DNA from: Planctomycetota bacterium
GTDB lineage: Bacteria; Planctomycetota; UBA8742; UBA2392
NCBI GenBank assembly: GCA_015075515.1
Contig: JABTUE010000003.1
Location: 372,001 to 436,000 of the forward strand
Length of the DNA stretch: 64,000 bases
Reading direction: 5' to 3'
Position numbers and translations under genes: made by a program. Each line of letters starts with the position of its first letter. Position 1 is the first letter of the stretch. Of the stretch, positions 1-7,346 are shown one piece after another. The notes beneath the pieces were generated by a model, which had not been told where the DNA came from, searched no databases, and saw nothing but the letters and a program-made list of their open reading frames with translations.

Positions 1-13
1 CTAGATTGCGCCC

Positions 14-1279
14 ATGGCCCTAAAGGTTGTCATCCTTGCCGCGGGCAAAAGCACGCGCATGAAATCCGACACGCCCAAGGTCCTGCACCGTGTGGCGGGC
101 GTGCCTTTGCTGCGCTGGGTGCTGGAACAGGCCGCGACACTGGAGCCCGAACAGATCATCGTGATTGTCGGCCACGAGGCCGACCGCGTGCGCAAGGCCT
201 TTGCGGGCTATCCCGGCCTGACGTTTGTGACCCAGCAGCCGCAACAGGGCACCGGCCACGCGGTGATGCAGGCGCGGGCACAGCTTGCGGGTTTTGCCGG
301 CGACGTGGCCGTGCTGTGCGGCGACGTGCCGCTGATTCAGCCCGCCACGCTGGCGGCCCTGCGCGCCGCCCACGCGGGCCATGCCGCCACCGTGCTGACC
401 ACCGAACTTGAGCAGCCGGGCAGTTACGGCCGCGTGGTGCGCGACGCTTCCGGCCGCGTCACGGCGATTGTCGAGGCGCGCGACCTGGCCCGCGGCCAGG
501 AACGCATCCACGAGATCAACTCCGGCACGTACCTGTTTGACGCGCCGGCGCTGCTGGCCTGTCTGGATCGCCTGACCACCGCCAACGCCCAGGGCGAATA
601 TTACCTTACCGACGTGATCCGCCTGCTGGCCGCTGACGGCAGGCCCGTGGCCGCGCACCTGTGCGAAGACAGCCGCGAAGTGCTGGGTATCAACACGCGC
701 CAGGATCTGGCGCTGTGCGACACGATTGCGCGCCGGCGCGTGGCCGACGCCCTGATGCTCAGCGGCGTGACGATTCTGGATCCGGCGAGCACCTACATCG
801 AGGCCGGGGTGCAGATCGGCCCCGACACCGTGATCTACCCGTTTTCGGCCATCCACGCCGGGGTCACAATCGGCAGCCATTGCGAGATCGGGCCCTTTGC
901 CCACCTGCGCGGCGGCACCAAACTGGGCAACAACTGCAAGGTCGGCGCGTTTGTCGAAACCAAAAACGCCGTCTACGGCGCTGGCAGCAAGAGCGGCCAC
1001 CTGGCCTATCTGGGCGATGTCACGCTGGGCAGAAACGTCAACATCGGCGCCGGCAGCATCGTGGCCAACTATGACGGTGAACGCAAACACCACACCGAAA
1101 TCGGCGATGATGCCTTTATCGGCTGCGGCACCGTGCTGGTCGCGCCGGTCAAGGTGGGCAAAAACGCCCAGACCGGCGCCAACACCGTGGTGCCCAGGGG
1201 CAAAGACGTGCCCGACAACACCGTGGTCGTGGGCGCCCCGGCACGGGTCTTGAAGACCCGGCAGGGCAAGGCAACGTAG
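14..1279 (+). CDS. glmU: Bifunctional UDP-N-acetylglucosamine pyrophosphorylase / glucosamine-1-phosphate N-acetyltransferase
   Basis: This cytoplasmic enzyme makes UDP-GlcNAc, the precursor of peptidoglycan and lipid A, by acetylating glucosamine-1-P and then transferring UMP. The nucleotidyltransferase motif LAAGKSTRM lies at residues 8-16, followed by QQGTGHA near 78 and CGDVP near 103. The C-terminal left-handed beta helix carries GHLAYLGD (catalytic His near 328), NIGAGS and NYDG with the following conserved Lys. At 421 residues it is about 35 shorter than E. coli GlmU; by eye, part of the middle of the beta helix is missing and the tail is short, but all catalytic motifs are present. 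The ATG at 14 is the first possible start; its upstream region is cut by the window edge. It lies 23 nt before prs, the common glmU-prs arrangement. Confidence 0.96.
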   Translation: MALKVVILAAGKSTRMKSDTPKVLHRVAGVPLLRWVLEQAATLEPEQIIVIVGHEADRVRKAFAGYPGLTFVTQQPQQGTGHAVMQARAQLAGFAGDVAVLCGDVPLIQPATLAALRAAHAGHAATVLTTELEQPGSYGRVVRDASGRVTAIVEARDLARGQERIHEINSGTYLFDAPALLACLDRLTTANAQGEYYLTDVIRLLAADGRPVAAHLCEDSREVLGINTRQDLALCDTIARRRVADALMLSGVTILDPASTYIEAGVQIGPDTVIYPFSAIHAGVTIGSHCEIGPFAHLRGGTKLGNNCKVGAFVETKNAVYGAGSKSGHLAYLGDVTLGRNVNIGAGSIVANYDGERKHHTEIGDDAFIGCGTVLVAPVKVGKNAQTGANTVVPRGKDVPDNTVVVGAPARVLKTRQGKAT

Positions 1280-1302
1280 AAGCACCCAGCGGGGACCCGA
1301 TC

Positions 1303-2259
1303 ATGGCGCGCAGCAAGGGCATCAAGGTGTTTGCGGGCAACTCCAACCCCGCTCTGGCCAAGGCCATCTGCAGGATTCTGGAAATACCGCTGGGCCAGGC
1401 GCGGATTGAAAAGTTCCCCGACGGCGAAATTGACGTAAAGATCGAAGAAGACATCCGCGGCGTGGACTGCTTCTTCATCCAGAGCACCTGCCCGCCGGTC
1501 AACGACAACATCATGGAAATGCTGCTGTTCGCCGACGCCGCCCACCGCGCCAGCGCCGAACGCATCACCGCCGTTGTGCCCTACTACGGTTACGCGCGCA
1601 AGGACCGCAAAGACGAAGGCCGCGTGCCGATCAGCGCCAAACTGGTCGCCAACTGCATGGTCCAGGCCGGGTTTGACCGCGTGCTGACCATGGACCTGCA
1701 CGCCGCACAGATCCAGGGCTTCTTTGACATCCCCGTGGATCACCTGTACGCCGCGCCGGTGATTTACGGCTATTTCCGCGACATCCGCAAACGTTCGGGC
1801 GACAAGAACATCACCATCGTCGCCCCCGACGTCGGGCGCAGCAAGGTCGCCCGCGGCTACAGCAAACGCCTGAGCGCAGGCCTGGCCATTGTGGACAAAC
1901 GCCGTGTCAGCGGCGAGGAAACCGAAGTGCTGGACATGATCGGCAAGGTCGAAGGCCAGACCTGCGTGATCATTGACGACATGATCGCCACCGGCGGCAG
2001 CATCGTGGACGCCGCCAAGGCCTGCAAGAAGTTCGGGGCCAATGAAATCTACGTGGCCTGCACCCACCCGGTGTTCTGCGGCCCGGCCGTGGACCGCATC
2101 AAGAGCGCGCCGATCCAGGAATGCGTGGTCACCGACACGATTCCGATGGAGGGCAAGGAGTTTCCGACCCTGCGCGTGCTGAGCGTGGCGGAACTTCTGG
2201 CCGAGGCCATCCGCCGCATTCACTTCAGCGAAAGCGTCAGCCTGCTGTTCAAGGGCTGA
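1303..2259 (+). CDS. prs: Ribose-phosphate pyrophosphokinase (PRPP synthetase)
   Basis: Converts ribose-5-phosphate and ATP to PRPP for nucleotide, His and Trp synthesis. At 318 residues it is the usual length. FPDGE near residue 40, the VVPYYGYARKDRK flexible-loop region near 95, the MDLHAAQIQGFF segment and the PRPP-binding loop VIIDDMIATGGS near 221-233 are all intact, so it should be active (class I type). It starts 23 nt after glmU with only a weak GGGG ribosome site, so co-transcription with glmU is likely. In many bacteria the next gene is rplY/ctc; here a peptidase gene intervenes. Confidence 0.97.
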   Translation: MARSKGIKVFAGNSNPALAKAICRILEIPLGQARIEKFPDGEIDVKIEEDIRGVDCFFIQSTCPPVNDNIMEMLLFADAAHRASAERITAVVPYYGYARKDRKDEGRVPISAKLVANCMVQAGFDRVLTMDLHAAQIQGFFDIPVDHLYAAPVIYGYFRDIRKRSGDKNITIVAPDVGRSKVARGYSKRLSAGLAIVDKRRVSGEETEVLDMIGKVEGQTCVIIDDMIATGGSIVDAAKACKKFGANEIYVACTHPVFCGPAVDRIKSAPIQECVVTDTIPMEGKEFPTLRVLSVAELLAEAIRRIHFSESVSLLFKG

Positions 2260-2391
2260 AACCCGGCGTCCTGGGCTTGCCGGCCGGCGCGGCGTGATTT
2301 TTCGTGTATCGCGCCCGGATTTCCGTACTACACAGGGCCGCCACACCGGGCTTTGCCTTATACTGGGGGCCTTCGGGGCCGGAGAACAACC

Positions 2392-4170
2392 ATGCAACGA
2401 CTGCTTGCTGCGGCCGTGTTCGGTCTGCTGGTCTGGACTGCCGCCGTGCCCGTCACGGCCCAGGACCAGCCCGAATCCAGACCCCACCCGCGCGATTACC
2501 TGATTCTGTGCGCCGACAACTTTGCCGACGTGGCCTGGCAGTGGGCGCTGTGGCGCGGCAACCACGGCCGCTACGCGGCCGTGCACAAACTTTCGGATAT
2601 CCGCGCCGACAGGCCCCCCACGCTTGAAGAAATCCGCGAGTTCGTGCGCAAACAGGCCGGCGGCGAAAAGATCCGCGAGAACTTCCAACTGCTGCTGCTG
2701 GGCGACTGCCCGGTTGAGGGCACGGAAAGCTACGACCCCAGGGTTGAGATTCCCTGGTTCCTGACCCCGCAACTGGACAGCAACCCCGCCCCGGCCCGCC
2801 GCGAGCGCGTGCCCACCGACAACTTTCTGGCCGATCTTGTCGAAGACCCCGACCGCAAACCCGACATCGCCGTCGGACGTGTGCCCGCCCGCACCGTGGA
2901 ACAGGCGGAACTGGCGCTGAACAAGATCAAGGCCTACGAAACCGCCCAGGCCGGCGAATGGATGCGCAACCTGACGTTCTTTGCCGGCGAGGGGCGCTTT
3001 GGCGCCATGATTGACACCATGCTGGAAAACCTGTTCATGCAGTTCGCCGAACGCACGATCAGCCAGCACTACAACGTGCGCATGACCTACGCCAACATCC
3101 GCTCAAGCTACGCCTATGCCCCCTCGCGCCTGAGCGCCAAGGTGATTGAAGAAGCCAACGCCGGCGCCCTGCTGCTGACCTACATGGGCCACGGCCTGCG
3201 CGACCGGCTTGACGACATGTACGTGCAGGTCGAGGGCGAAAAACTCCGGTACCCGATCCTCACCGGCGACGACGTGCGCGGCTTCAACATCCCCGAGGGC
3301 CGCCTGCCGGTCATGCTGATTGTCGCCTGCGAAACCGGCCGCATGGATCACGCCGAACAGTGCCTGGCCGAGCGCATCCTGTTTACCGAACGCGCCCCGA
3401 TTGCCGTTCTGGCCTCCAGCCGCGACAGCCACCCCTACGCCAACACACTGCTGCAGAAGGCCTTCATCAGCGAAATCACCGAAAACCGCGTGGCCACGCT
3501 GGGCGAGGCCATGATCCGCGCCAAGCGCGAACTGGTCGAGGCCAAAGACCCCGACCGCAAGGAACTTGACCGCATGGCCATGATGATCGTGCCCAAGGCC
3601 GAGCGCGACGAACTGAACCGCAGCCATATTTCCATGTACAACCTGTGCGGCGACCCGGGCCTGCGTTTGCGCCATCCGTCGCTGCGCGCCGAACCCGAAC
3701 TGGCCGACAAATCCGTGGCCGCCGGCCGCGAGTTCACGGTAACCGTGCGCGTGCCGGCCTCGGCGCTGGCCGACAGCGAGGACGGCCGGCCACCGTCCCT
3801 GAAGTGGAAGCTGAGCGTGGAACTGCAGACGCGGCGCACGACAATCGCCGGGCAACTCAAGCCGGTAACGGCGGCCGACCTGGCCAGCCCCGACGCGGCC
3901 AAACGCAAGGCCGCCGAAGACGCTCTGGCGGCCAATCACGCGGTGTCAAACAACAAGCGCGTGGGCGCGTTTTCGCACACGTTTCAGGGGTTCAAACAGA
4001 GCATGGGCAAAGAAGAACTGGTCACGAAGCTGGTGTTCCAGTGCAAAACCGACAATTCCCTTGCACCCGGTGATTACATTCTCAAAGTGTTCGCCCTTGA
4101 TGAGAAAGGCGCTGCCTGTGGCTTCCATTCTGTGGAGTTCACGTTAAAGGAAGCGCCCGGAAAAGAATGA
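2392..4170 (+). CDS. Secreted C25 (gingipain-like) cysteine peptidase
   Basis: A 592-residue exported protein. The start at 2392 is chosen because GGAG lies 7 nt upstream and the first ~23 residues form a signal peptide ending near VTAQ. The fold is that of peptidase family C25: a propeptide-free N-terminal subdomain, the segment PDIAVGRVPARTVEQ, then YMGHG with the probable catalytic His at 267 and VACETGRMD with the probable catalytic Cys at 313. After about residue 440 comes a beta-rich region resembling the Ig-like module that follows C25 domains. It has no C-terminal sorting domain. It sits between prs and rplY inside a housekeeping block, on the same strand, 132 nt after prs and 97 nt before rplY. 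Substrate unknown; C11/C13 clan CD relatives are less likely alternatives. Confidence 0.82.
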   Translation: MQRLLAAAVFGLLVWTAAVPVTAQDQPESRPHPRDYLILCADNFADVAWQWALWRGNHGRYAAVHKLSDIRADRPPTLEEIREFVRKQAGGEKIRENFQLLLLGDCPVEGTESYDPRVEIPWFLTPQLDSNPAPARRERVPTDNFLADLVEDPDRKPDIAVGRVPARTVEQAELALNKIKAYETAQAGEWMRNLTFFAGEGRFGAMIDTMLENLFMQFAERTISQHYNVRMTYANIRSSYAYAPSRLSAKVIEEANAGALLLTYMGHGLRDRLDDMYVQVEGEKLRYPILTGDDVRGFNIPEGRLPVMLIVACETGRMDHAEQCLAERILFTERAPIAVLASSRDSHPYANTLLQKAFISEITENRVATLGEAMIRAKRELVEAKDPDRKELDRMAMMIVPKAERDELNRSHISMYNLCGDPGLRLRHPSLRAEPELADKSVAAGREFTVTVRVPASALADSEDGRPPSLKWKLSVELQTRRTTIAGQLKPVTAADLASPDAAKRKAAEDALAANHAVSNNKRVGAFSHTFQGFKQSMGKEELVTKLVFQCKTDNSLAPGDYILKVFALDEKGAACGFHSVEFTLKEAPGKE

Positions 4171-4267
4171 CCCGCCCTGCGGCGGGCCGTTCCGGAAACG
4201 AAGGCGGGGCAGGCCAGGCCTGCGCGTGACAGGTACGCAGGCCCCGCAGTCCAGTACCGAGGGAACC

Positions 4268-5002
4268 ATGCAGATCCCGGCATTCAAGGCCGAGAAGCGC
4301 GCTGCTTCCGGCACCAAGGCCATGCGCAAGCTTCGCGCCGGCGGTGTTGTGCCCGGCGTGCTGTACGGCAAGGGCAAGGAAAACCTGAACCTCCAGATCG
4401 CGGACAAGGACCTCCATGCCATGCTGGACGGTTCGGCGCACGTGGTTCAGCTTGATTTCGGCAGTGAAAAGACCTACGCGCTGATCCGCGCGCTGGACCA
4501 GGACCACCTGGCCGACGTGATCAACCACGTGGATTTCGTGCGCGTGGACCTGAGCGACAAGGTGCGCGTGCGCGTGCCGGTCAACTTCATCGGCACGGCC
4601 AAGGGCGCGGCCCACGGCGGCGTGATGGAAGTGCTGCGCGGCGACGTGGAACTGATGAGCCCGGCCGACCGCATTCCGGCGCACATCGAAGTCGAGGTCA
4701 CGCACCTGGAAATCGGCGACGCCGTGCGCGCCAAAGACCTCAAGCTGCCCGAGGGCATCACGATTCACCAGAACCCCAACGCGGTGATTGTGCACTGCAC
4801 GCACCCGCGCAAGGTCGAAGAAGTCGCGCCGGTCCGGGTGCCGAAGCCGCCGCCGCGGGTGCCGCCCTGCCCGCTGGTGCTGCCGTTCGGCCGCGGGTGC
4901 CGCCGTTCCCGGCCGCGGTGCCGCCGCCCTAGCCGCCGGCGCCAAGGGCGCAGCCGCCCCGCTGCCGCAGCCCCGGCCGCCAAGGCCGCACCCAAGAAGT
5001 AA
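4268..5002 (+). CDS. rplY: 50S ribosomal protein L25 (CTC form)
   Basis: Binds 5S rRNA. Start at 4268 has GAGGGA 3 nt upstream. Residues 1-~95 are the L25 domain (MRKLRAGGVVPGVLYGKGKE) and ~96-185 the CTC beta domain ending VIVHCTHPRK. The tail after about residue 188 is odd: in frame it reads Pro/Arg-rich, whereas the usual Ala-rich tail is found in the other two frames (about 4834-4880, then 4885-4950) before frame 0 becomes Ala-rich again for the last 13 codons. Three single-base deletions would explain this; see findings. The core is unaffected. A CCCGCC/GGCGGG hairpin (4171-4186) precedes it, directly after the peptidase stop. The pth gene that usually follows is absent. Confidence 0.93.
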   Translation: MQIPAFKAEKRAASGTKAMRKLRAGGVVPGVLYGKGKENLNLQIADKDLHAMLDGSAHVVQLDFGSEKTYALIRALDQDHLADVINHVDFVRVDLSDKVRVRVPVNFIGTAKGAAHGGVMEVLRGDVELMSPADRIPAHIEVEVTHLEIGDAVRAKDLKLPEGITIHQNPNAVIVHCTHPRKVEEVAPVRVPKPPPRVPPCPLVLPFGRGCRRSRPRCRRPSRRRQGRSRPAAAAPAAKAAPKK

Positions 5003-5018
5003 GACTGTTTTCGTCCCT

Positions 5019-5047
5019 CCCGGCGCGCGCACTCCGGGCGCGCCGGG
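5019..5047 (+). promoter_or_regulatory. GC hairpin in rpsF leader, possible S6:S18 autoregulatory site
   Basis: A 10-bp perfect stem (5019-5028 with 5038-5047) encloses a 9-nt loop GCACTCCGG, 43 nt before the rpsF start. S6:S18 is known to bind rpsF leaders through a hairpin containing an exposed CCG, and CCG is in this loop. The match rests on position and that trinucleotide only; a plain terminator/attenuator or processing hairpin is also possible (no T run follows). Confidence 0.35.
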
Positions 5048-5089
5048 CACAAGACCAGGGGGACATGACCGCCGGAGAAAGGAAAGACC

Positions 5090-5503
5090 ATGCCAGAAGA
5101 CCGCAAGAGGCTCTATGAGGGCCTGTTCCTGGTGGACTCGGCCTTTGCCAACAAAGAGCCCGAAGCCGCCGTGGAACTGTGCAAGGGCGTGCTGGAAAAG
5201 CACGGCGCCACCGTCATCCGCTGTGAACTGTGGGCCGAAATGAGACTGGCCTACGAGGTGCGCAAGAACAAGCGCGGCGCCTACATCCTGGCCGCGTTCC
5301 GGGCCGACACCATGAAGATGGGCGAGATCGAGCTTGAGTGCCGCCTGACAGAGCGCATCCTGCGCTACCTGTTCACCAACCGCGAAGGCGTGCCGATGGA
5401 AAAGTGGTTCCGCCGCTACGAGCCGGCCCAGCGCCCGGCCCGCCGCGACGACGGCACCGACGCCGGCGAACCGATCGAGGCCGAAGAAGCCGCCGCCACC
5501 TGA
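5090..5503 (+). CDS. rpsF: 30S ribosomal protein S6
   Basis: Primary S6 fold with YEGLFLVDSAF at the N-terminus, the central LAYEVRKNKRGAYILA strand and RILRYLFTNRE. 137 residues, including an acidic/Ala tail after about 115. AGGAAAG sits just upstream of the ATG. It pairs with S18 in the 30S platform, and rpsR lies two genes downstream, giving the widely conserved rpsF-ssb-rpsR-rplI order. Confidence 0.96.
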   Translation: MPEDRKRLYEGLFLVDSAFANKEPEAAVELCKGVLEKHGATVIRCELWAEMRLAYEVRKNKRGAYILAAFRADTMKMGEIELECRLTERILRYLFTNREGVPMEKWFRRYEPAQRPARRDDGTDAGEPIEAEEAAAT

Positions 5504-5533
5504 ACGGGATAAAACCGCCCGCACGGGAGAACC

Positions 5534-6019
5534 ATGATCACTCTCAACAAGGTGTTTCTGGTGGGCAACCTGGCCCGCGACCCCGACCTGAGGCACACGC
5601 CCTCAGGTACGCCGGTCACGGAGTTCCGCCTGGCCGTCAGCGACAGCTACACCACCAGCAGCGGCGAAAAGCACGACCGCACCTGCTTCATTGACGTGGT
5701 AAGCTGGCGCAAACTGGCCGAAAGCTGCGCCGAATACCTCAAGAAGGGTTCGCCCGTGTTTGTCGAGGGCAGGCTGGAACAGGACACCTGGACCACCAGT
5801 GACGGCCAGAAGCGTTCGCGCATCCGTGTCGTGGCCTATTCGGTCCAGTTCATCCGCCGCGAGGTCGAACGGTCGGCCTCGGGCCGCCACCTGCGTGTCG
5901 TCGAAACCAGTGGCGACACCGTGCGCGACAACGATTACGACGGTGACCTGGCGTCACCGCCGGAAAACGCAGGCAAGGAACAGGTCGAAGACGTCGGCGA
6001 CGACGTGACCCTGGGCTGA
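5534..6019 (+). CDS. ssb: Single-stranded DNA-binding protein
   Basis: A 161-residue SSB with the OB fold in residues 1-110 (NKVFLVGNLARDPDLRHTPSG, CFIDVVSWRKLAE, VEGRLEQDTW). Placement between rpsF and rpsR is the standard one for the replicative SSB. The acidic C-terminal tail is present but ends DDVTLG instead of the DDDIPF-type tip that recruits partner proteins in most SSBs, so the interaction peptide is altered or lost. The preceding ribosome site GGGAGA is good. Confidence 0.95.
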   Translation: MITLNKVFLVGNLARDPDLRHTPSGTPVTEFRLAVSDSYTTSSGEKHDRTCFIDVVSWRKLAESCAEYLKKGSPVFVEGRLEQDTWTTSDGQKRSRIRVVAYSVQFIRREVERSASGRHLRVVETSGDTVRDNDYDGDLASPPENAGKEQVEDVGDDVTLG

Positions 6020-6059
6020 ACAAACACACAAAGGACGGGCATTGGCCCGATAACCGCAC

Positions 6060-6347
6060 ATGAGAAGACCCGAAACCAACGTTGTGGCCGCCCGCAGCAA
6101 GGCCACCAAACTGAAGAAGAAGAAAAAGAAGATCCGCACGCCGGTTCCGACCCAGAGCAAGCTGACCAAGGAACAGAAGGCGTTTCTGGACTACAAGGAC
6201 ATTGACACGCTGTCGAAGTTCGTCAGCGGCGTGGGCAAGATTCTGCCGCGCAAGCGCAGCGGCGCCACCCACCGCGAACAGCAGGCCATCCGCGACGCCA
6301 TCAAGATGGCGCGCTTCATGGCCCTGCTGCCCTATGTCTCCAGGTAA
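6060..6347 (+). CDS. rpsR: 30S ribosomal protein S18
   Basis: 95 residues. A Lys-rich N-terminal extension (six Lys in a row region near residue 17-24) is followed by the S18 core: DYKDIDTLSKFVSGVGKILPRKRSG and the helical IRDAIKMARFMALLPYV. Start at 6060 is the only in-frame choice because a TAA lies just upstream; the nearest AGGA is about 22 nt away, so initiation may rely on coupling to ssb. No Cys4 zinc site is present (C- type). Confidence 0.95.
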   Translation: MRRPETNVVAARSKATKLKKKKKKIRTPVPTQSKLTKEQKAFLDYKDIDTLSKFVSGVGKILPRKRSGATHREQQAIRDAIKMARFMALLPYVSR

Positions 6348-6376
6348 GTTGACGGGCTGTGCCCAAAGGAATTGTC

Positions 6377-6829
6377 ATGAAGCTGCTTTTGCGTGAATCC
6401 ATCCGCGGCGTGGGCAAGCGCGGCGACGTCGTGGACGTCTCCGACGGCTACGCCCGCAACTATCTTCTGCCCAAGGGGCTGGCCCTTACCGCCAGTACCG
6501 AAAACGTGCGGCGCCTGGAGGGCGAAAAACGCGCCTACGAGGCCCGCATGATCCGTGAACGCGAGCAGGCCCAGGAAGTGGCCGGCGCGATCGGCAAGAT
6601 CCAGCTTACCCTGCCCATGCGCGCCAGCGCCGAAGGCCACCTGTTCGGCAGCGTCACGCCCAAGGTGATCGCCGACGCCTTCAAGACCGAGGGCGTAAAC
6701 CTCAAGGCCACGCAGATCGAGCTTGAGGGCGATCATATCCGTGAGCTGGGTACCTACAGCTTTACGATCCGGCTGCACGAGGATGTCGAGGTACAGAGCC
6801 GGGTGTGGGTGGTGGCGGCCAAGGAGTAA
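6377..6829 (+). CDS. rplI: 50S ribosomal protein L9
   Basis: 150 residues. Start at 6377 follows AAAGGAA by 5 nt. The N-terminal rRNA-binding domain (GVGKRGDVVDVSDGYARNYL, then LPKGLA) is textbook, followed by the long connecting helix (~40-75) and the C-terminal domain with EGHLFGSVTPKVIADA. Last gene of the ribosomal block; a strong terminator follows. Confidence 0.97.
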   Translation: MKLLLRESIRGVGKRGDVVDVSDGYARNYLLPKGLALTASTENVRRLEGEKRAYEARMIREREQAQEVAGAIGKIQLTLPMRASAEGHLFGSVTPKVIADAFKTEGVNLKATQIELEGDHIRELGTYSFTIRLHEDVEVQSRVWVVAAKE

Positions 6830-6850
6830 CGCCGCGTGTGAACCATTGCG

Positions 6851-6880
6851 AACCGGGCGCAGGCGCGCCCGGTTTTGTTT
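6851..6880 (+). terminator. Rho-independent terminator after rplI
   Basis: A perfect 10-bp stem (6851-6860 with 6865-6874) around a 4-nt AGGC loop, followed by TTGTTTT. It lies 22 nt after the rplI stop and ends the ribosomal operon. Confidence 0.9.
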
Positions 6881-6881
6881 T

Positions 6882-7008
6882 GGCCCCGGCGTTGGCGCCT
6901 GCACGCGGTCGGGGCCACGCAAATGAGTCGGGCCCCGGCGTTGGCGCCTGCACGCGGTCGGGGCTCACGCAAATGAGTCGGGCCCCGGCGTTGGCGGACG
7001 TCGGGGCC
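6882..7008. repeat. Tandem repeat, ~49-50 bp unit, about 2.5 copies
   Basis: Units begin at 6882, 6931 and 6981. The first two are 49 and 50 bp and differ by one inserted T; the third breaks off after about 28 bp. Each begins GGCCCCGGCGTTGGCG and contains GCCCCG...CGGGGC arms that could fold as hairpins. It fills the gap between the rplI terminator and the small Lys-rich gene. Apart from the 7057-7091 inverted repeat (7-bp arms), nothing else is recognisable in 6881-7142. Confidence 0.9.
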
Positions 7009-7142
7009 CCGTGCGTGTGTGTGCCAGAAGGTTGAAATCGGTTGGTTGAAAGGTTTCCGGGGCTGCCGCGGGCAGGCGCGCCATGCCCCGGTACTGCAAC
7101 TGCGTTTTGCTGCTTACTGCACGTGCTTGTCTGTTGCGGTAA

Positions 7143-7220
7143 CTACTTCTTCTTGGCCTTCTTCTTGGTGCTCTTCTTGGCAGCCTTCTTGGCAGGCTTC
7201 TTCTTCGCGGTACCAGCCAT
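7143..7220 (-). CDS. Very small Lys/Ala-rich basic peptide (25 aa)
   Basis: A complete 25-codon gene: ATG at 7220, TAG at 7143-7145. The peptide begins MAGTAKKKP and then alternates KK or KKK with small residues (AA, ST, A), ending KKK; 14 of 25 residues are Lys. A textbook AAAAGGAGA ribosome site lies 6 nt before the ATG and a promoter-like pair lies further upstream, which argues for a real gene. The composition resembles the C-terminal tails of histone H1-like bacterial DNA-binding proteins. A nucleic-acid binding or charge-neutralising role is inference. Divergent to the lipoprotein gene at 7347. Confidence 0.72.
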   Translation of the reverse strand: MAGTAKKKPAKKAAKKSTKKKAKKK

Positions 7221-7264
7221 GCTTGTCTCCTTTTGGTTCTGGTTGTCACACACTCGCTGCATGA

Positions 7265-7293
7265 AAAGTATCCTGCAACTTCACCAGCGTCAA
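7265..7293 (-). promoter_or_regulatory. Candidate sigma-70 promoter for the small Lys-rich gene
   Basis: On the minus strand TTGACG (7293-7288) and TACTTT (7270-7265) are separated by 17 nt, placing transcription start about 38 nt before the ATG. The -35 is good and the -10 is only fair. Confidence 0.45.
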
Positions 7294-7301
7294 AAGGAAT
7301 T

Positions 7302-7333
7302 CGCCCGGTCGGGCGCTTACTTGACGTGTCAAG
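7302..7333. promoter_or_regulatory. Two adjacent 14-bp palindromes in a divergent promoter region
   Basis: CGCCCGGTCGGGCG (7302-7315) and CTTGACGTGTCAAG (7320-7333) are each perfect 6+2+6 palindromes only 4 nt apart, between the two divergent genes and 13 nt before the lipoprotein start. They look like paired operators; the second also contains a TTGAC element on both strands. Confidence 0.4.
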
Positions 7334-7346
7334 ACAGGGGTGCGGC

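Noticed and set aside
7057..7091. Terminator for the small Lys-rich gene (CCGGGGC/GCCCCGG)
   Set aside because: Only 7 bp with a 21-nt loop and no T run on the minus strand; too weak to call.
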